DNA from: JBARKJ01 sp049801375
GTDB taxonomy: Bacteria > Nitrospirota > JACRHJ01
Direction: 5' to 3'
Length of the DNA: 7,652 bases
Assembly (NCBI GenBank): GCA_049801375.1
Contig: JBARKJ010000066.1
Span: forward strand, 1-7,652
The position numbers and the translations under genes were made by a program. Of this stretch, positions 5,261 to 7,652 are shown piece by piece. The notes beneath the pieces were generated by a model that was given only the letters and a program-made list of their open reading frames with translations, had not been told where the DNA came from and ran no database searches. Every line of letters starts with the position of its first letter. The stretch's first letter is position 1.

Positions 5261-5890
5261 TTAAGGAAGAAGCTTTATTAAGTTCCGGGACAGCGAGACC
5301 CGCCCTTTTCTCTCCAGGTCCTTCAGCAGGCGGCTTATGACCTCCCTTGAGGTGCCCAGGTCGGCGGCAATCTTCTGGTGGGTGGCGGAGAGTCTTCCGG
5401 ATTCGGATTTATCCTCCAGGTATTCGATAAGCCTCTCGTCCATATGCTTGAACGCGACCTCTTCCACCAGCGCCATCACGTTCGAGAGGTTCTGGCCCAG
5501 GACCTTGAAGATATATTCCCTCAGTTCCTCGTGCTCCCCGGTCAGCCTCCGGAACTCCGGAGCGGGCAGCAGAAGGGCGTCGCACTCATTCAGGGTAACG
5601 GCGAAGGCAGGGGTCGGGATGCCGGAGAGGATGCAGGACGCGTTGATGATGCATGTGTCTCCCGCCCCCAACTCGTAGAGCGTTATCTCCCGCCCGCTCT
5701 CCGCCATCTTGAATACCCGGACTTCGCCGGAGATGAGGAAAATGAACGCCTGGCAGAAGTCGCCTTCGGAATAAACGTAATGCCCTGGCGGGACAGTCAT
5801 GCGGCGTCCGGCCTTGAGGATTTCCTCCGCCACGCGCTCCGGCATTTTTTGAAAGTCGGGGAATACTTCGAGGAATTCCTGTAACTTCAA
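5261..5890 (-). CDS. Crp/Fnr-family transcriptional regulator
   Basis: A 209-residue cytoplasmic regulator. The cyclic-nucleotide-binding-like beta roll spans about 15-120 (PPGHYVYSEGD at 34-44, FLISGEVRVF at 51-60). The long dimer helix is about 122-155 and the winged helix-turn-helix 160-209. The recognition helix TSREVISRLLKDLE carries Arg182, Glu183 and Arg187, matching CRP Arg180/Glu181/Arg185 that read GTGA, plus Ser186 as in FNR. The cAMP signature with Arg-Ser is missing; in its place is GDTCIINASCILSG with Cys80 and Cys86. Cys46 and Cys103 are also present, with no FNR-like N-terminal Fe-S cluster. The start is TTG at 5890: an in-frame TAG two codons upstream excludes longer forms and AGGG lies 8 bases before it. 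The TTG overlaps the argJ stop as TTGA. The effector is unknown. Confidence 0.92.
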   Translation of the reverse strand: MKLQEFLEVFPDFQKMPERVAEEILKAGRRMTVPPGHYVYSEGDFCQAFIFLISGEVRVFKMAESGREITLYELGAGDTCIINASCILSGIPTPAFAVTLNECDALLLPAPEFRRLTGEHEELREYIFKVLGQNLSNVMALVEEVAFKHMDERLIEYLEDKSESGRLSATHQKIAADLGTSREVISRLLKDLERKGRVSLSRNLIKLLP

Positions 5891-7086
5891 CTTCTATACC
5901 CTGCGTTTATCTTGACGTATTCGTAGCTCAAATCCGTCGTGAATACGCGCGCGGACGCATCCCCGGCGCCGAGCTTCACGGTTATTTTGAATTCCTTTTT
6001 TTTCAGCACCTGCGACGCCTTTTCTTCCGCTTTCGGACCCAGACCAACTCCGTTTTTTACTAGCGCCACTTTATCGAACCATATCTCCAACTTTTCCGGG
6101 TCCATTTCAGCTCCTGAATAACCGGCGGCGCAGGCGATGCGTCCCCAGTTCGCGTCCTCTGCGAATAGCGCGGTCTTCACCAGCGGGGAGTTGGAAACGG
6201 CCTTGGCCGCTTTTTTGGCGTCAGCAGGATTCGCCGCGCCGGTGACTATCACCTCCACAAGCTTCGTGGCCCCCTCGCCGTCTTTCGCCACCATCTTCGC
6301 AAGCGCGAGCAATACCGCGCCCAGCGTTTTTTTAAACTGTCCGTATTCCGCACCGTTAAGGCTTATCGGTTTATTTCCCGCCATGCCGTTCGCGAGTATT
6401 ATAACGGTATCGTTGGTCGAGGTGTCTCCGTCCACGGTGACGCAGTTGAAGGAATTATCGACGCCTTCCTTAAGCGCCGCAGAGAGGGCGCGCTTTTCCA
6501 CCGCCGCGTCCGTTATTATGAACGAGAGCATCGTGGCCATGTCCGGGTTTATCATCCCGGAGCCTTTGGCTATACCCGCAATCCTTATTTCCGTGCCGCC
6601 GATTTTCTCCGACACGCCGTAAATCTTGGGGAAGGTATCGGTCGTCATAATGGCCTTCGCCGCGTCCGGGAGGCCGTCTTCTTTCAGGGCGGCGGGCAGA
6701 AGTTTTATGCCGGCGGCCATCCTGTCCATCGGGAGGTTGGCCCCGATGACTCCAGTGGATGCGACGAATACGTCCGAGGTGTTGATACCCAATGCCTCTC
6801 CGGTTAAGTGCGCGGTCTTCAGTGCGTCCTGCAAACCCTTGACGCCGTTGCAGGCGTTTGCGTTCCCGCTGTTCGCGACAATGGCCCGGACGGTGCGGCC
6901 CTTCAGCACCTCCATGTCCAGCAGCACCGGGGCGGCCTTCACTTTGTTTTTCGTGAACACCGCCGCAGGGGTGGCCGGGACTTCCGAATAGATAAGCGCC
7001 AGGTCGAGGCGGCCCGGCTTCTTTATCGCGGCCTCTACCGCGCCAAACTTGAAACCGGGTACGGTATATTTTTTGATTTCTTTCAT
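5887..7086 (-). CDS. argJ: Bifunctional glutamate N-acetyltransferase / ornithine acetyltransferase ArgJ
   Basis: Transfers the acetyl group from N-acetylornithine to glutamate, recycling acetyl in arginine biosynthesis; many homologues also use acetyl-CoA. The protein is complete at 399 residues. Visible motifs are VANSGNANACNG (70-81), STGVIG with the oxyanion-hole Thr111-Gly112, AKGSGMINPDMATML (173-187) and DGDTSTNDT (219-227). Self-cleavage is expected between Ala184 and Thr185; Thr185 becomes the nucleophile at the start of the beta chain. The end INAGYRS keeps the Asn394 and Ser399 spacing of the substrate-binding C-terminus. Start ATG at 7086 overlaps the argC stop as ATGA, with GGGG 8 bases upstream. 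Whether it also does the first acetylation cannot be read from sequence alone. Confidence 0.97.
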   Translation of the reverse strand: MKEIKKYTVPGFKFGAVEAAIKKPGRLDLALIYSEVPATPAAVFTKNKVKAAPVLLDMEVLKGRTVRAIVANSGNANACNGVKGLQDALKTAHLTGEALGINTSDVFVASTGVIGANLPMDRMAAGIKLLPAALKEDGLPDAAKAIMTTDTFPKIYGVSEKIGGTEIRIAGIAKGSGMINPDMATMLSFIITDAAVEKRALSAALKEGVDNSFNCVTVDGDTSTNDTVIILANGMAGNKPISLNGAEYGQFKKTLGAVLLALAKMVAKDGEGATKLVEVIVTGAANPADAKKAAKAVSNSPLVKTALFAEDANWGRIACAAGYSGAEMDPEKLEIWFDKVALVKNGVGLGPKAEEKASQVLKKKEFKITVKLGAGDASARVFTTDLSYEYVKINAGYRS

Positions 7087-7652
7087 GGGAACATCCCCAG
7101 GTTTTTCAGGCCCAGCGTCTCGTCCCAGCCCATCATGATATTCATGTTCTGCACGGCTTGGCCCGCCGCGCCCTTCACGAGGTTATCGATCGCGGAGACG
7201 ACTACCGCCCTGCCCGTGCGCGGGTCGGAATAAACCCCGATGTCGCAGAAGTTGGAGCCTTTCACGGCGTTCACGTTCGGATACGCGCCCGGCCCCAGCA
7301 CGCGTACAAAAAATTCCTTCTTGTAGAACTTCGCATACAGCACCGCCAGTTGCTCGGTGGACGCGAACTTGTTTATCTTCGCATAGGCCGTCGTCAGTAT
7401 ACCGCGGTTCATGGGCGCTAAGTGCGGCGTGAACTGGACAAGCATATCCTTACCGGCCAGCGCGGAGAGTTCCTGTTCTATCTCCGGGGTGTGCCTGTGC
7501 ACGCCCACCTTGTACGCTGTCAGAGCCTCGTTCGCCTCCGGGAAGTGGTATGCCTGCGCCGGGGTTCGACCCGCGCCGGATACGCCGGAGTGCGAGTCCA
7601 CGACGATGCTGTCCAGCTCCACAAGGCCCGCCTTCACGAGCGGCGCAAGCGC
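7083..7652 (-). CDS. argC: N-acetyl-gamma-glutamyl-phosphate reductase ArgC, 5' part outside window
   Basis: NADPH-dependent reductase making N-acetylglutamate semialdehyde, the third step of arginine biosynthesis. Only the C-terminal 189 residues are present. The frame stays open to the window edge, where it reads ALAPLVKAGLVELDSIVVDS. That is the region normally just after the catalytic NPGCY cysteine, which therefore lies just outside. Recognised blocks are SGVSGAGR, VGVHRHTPEIEQELS (with the catalytic-type His), VQFTPHLAPMNRGILTTAY and GSNFCDIGV. A GTG near 7637 is an internal valine, not the start. It overlaps argJ by four bases (ATGA), which implies translational coupling in an argCJ unit. 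Confidence 0.96.
   Translation of the reverse strand, partial: ALAPLVKAGLVELDSIVVDSHSGVSGAGRTPAQAYHFPEANEALTAYKVGVHRHTPEIEQELSALAGKDMLVQFTPHLAPMNRGILTTAYAKINKFASTEQLAVLYAKFYKKEFFVRVLGPGAYPNVNAVKGSNFCDIGVYSDPRTGRAVVVSAIDNLVKGAAGQAVQNMNIMMGWDETLGLKNLGMFP

Noticed and set aside
6137..6622. Plus-strand open frame opposite argJ
   Set aside because: Ser/Ala/Pro-rich translation that mirrors argJ codons; no independent signals.

Overview
All genes supported here lie on the minus strand, so transcription runs from high to low coordinates. DnaK carries the N-domain insertion typical of Gram-negative bacteria, the chaperone operon is under HrcA/CIRCE control, and the DNA is GC-rich with frequent ATA and AGG codons. 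This fits a Gram-negative lineage outside the enterobacteria, perhaps near Desulfobacterota or Nitrospirota. That placement is an impression, not a demonstrated assignment.

In transcription order, positions 7652 to 5261 hold the 3' part of argC, a complete argJ and a Crp/Fnr-type regulator gene. They are joined by stop/start overlaps (ATGA at argC/argJ, TTGA at argJ/regulator) and read as one translationally coupled unit. ArgC and ArgJ belong to the acetylated, recycling route of arginine biosynthesis. Positions 5260 to 4915 hold a near-perfect TGTGA-N6-TCACA operator, a matching -10 element, a 65-residue DUF2892 (YgaP-like) membrane protein and a strong intrinsic terminator. The operator centre falls at -41.5 from the predicted start point, the class II activator position. 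The regulator's recognition helix carries the residues expected to read GTGA, so the regulator probably controls its small neighbour.

Positions 4871 to 1 hold the heat-shock operon hrcA-grpE-dnaK-dnaJ. A sigma70-type promoter and a consensus-perfect CIRCE element precede hrcA, and CIRCE covers the predicted start point. HrcA represses through CIRCE; GrpE is the nucleotide exchange factor, DnaK the Hsp70 and DnaJ its J-domain co-chaperone. Secondary signals may tune the ratio of products: an extended -10 at the hrcA stop before grpE, and a 12-bp hairpin overlapping a possible promoter between dnaK and dnaJ. dnaJ starts with TTG and runs off the window at position 1.

There is no mobile element, CRISPR array, tRNA or rRNA that I can see. 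Most of the window is conserved housekeeping sequence. The least ordinary part is the Crp/Fnr regulator with its operator and the DUF2892 gene; secondary curiosities are a histidine-periodic GrpE N-terminus and the dnaK-dnaJ junction.
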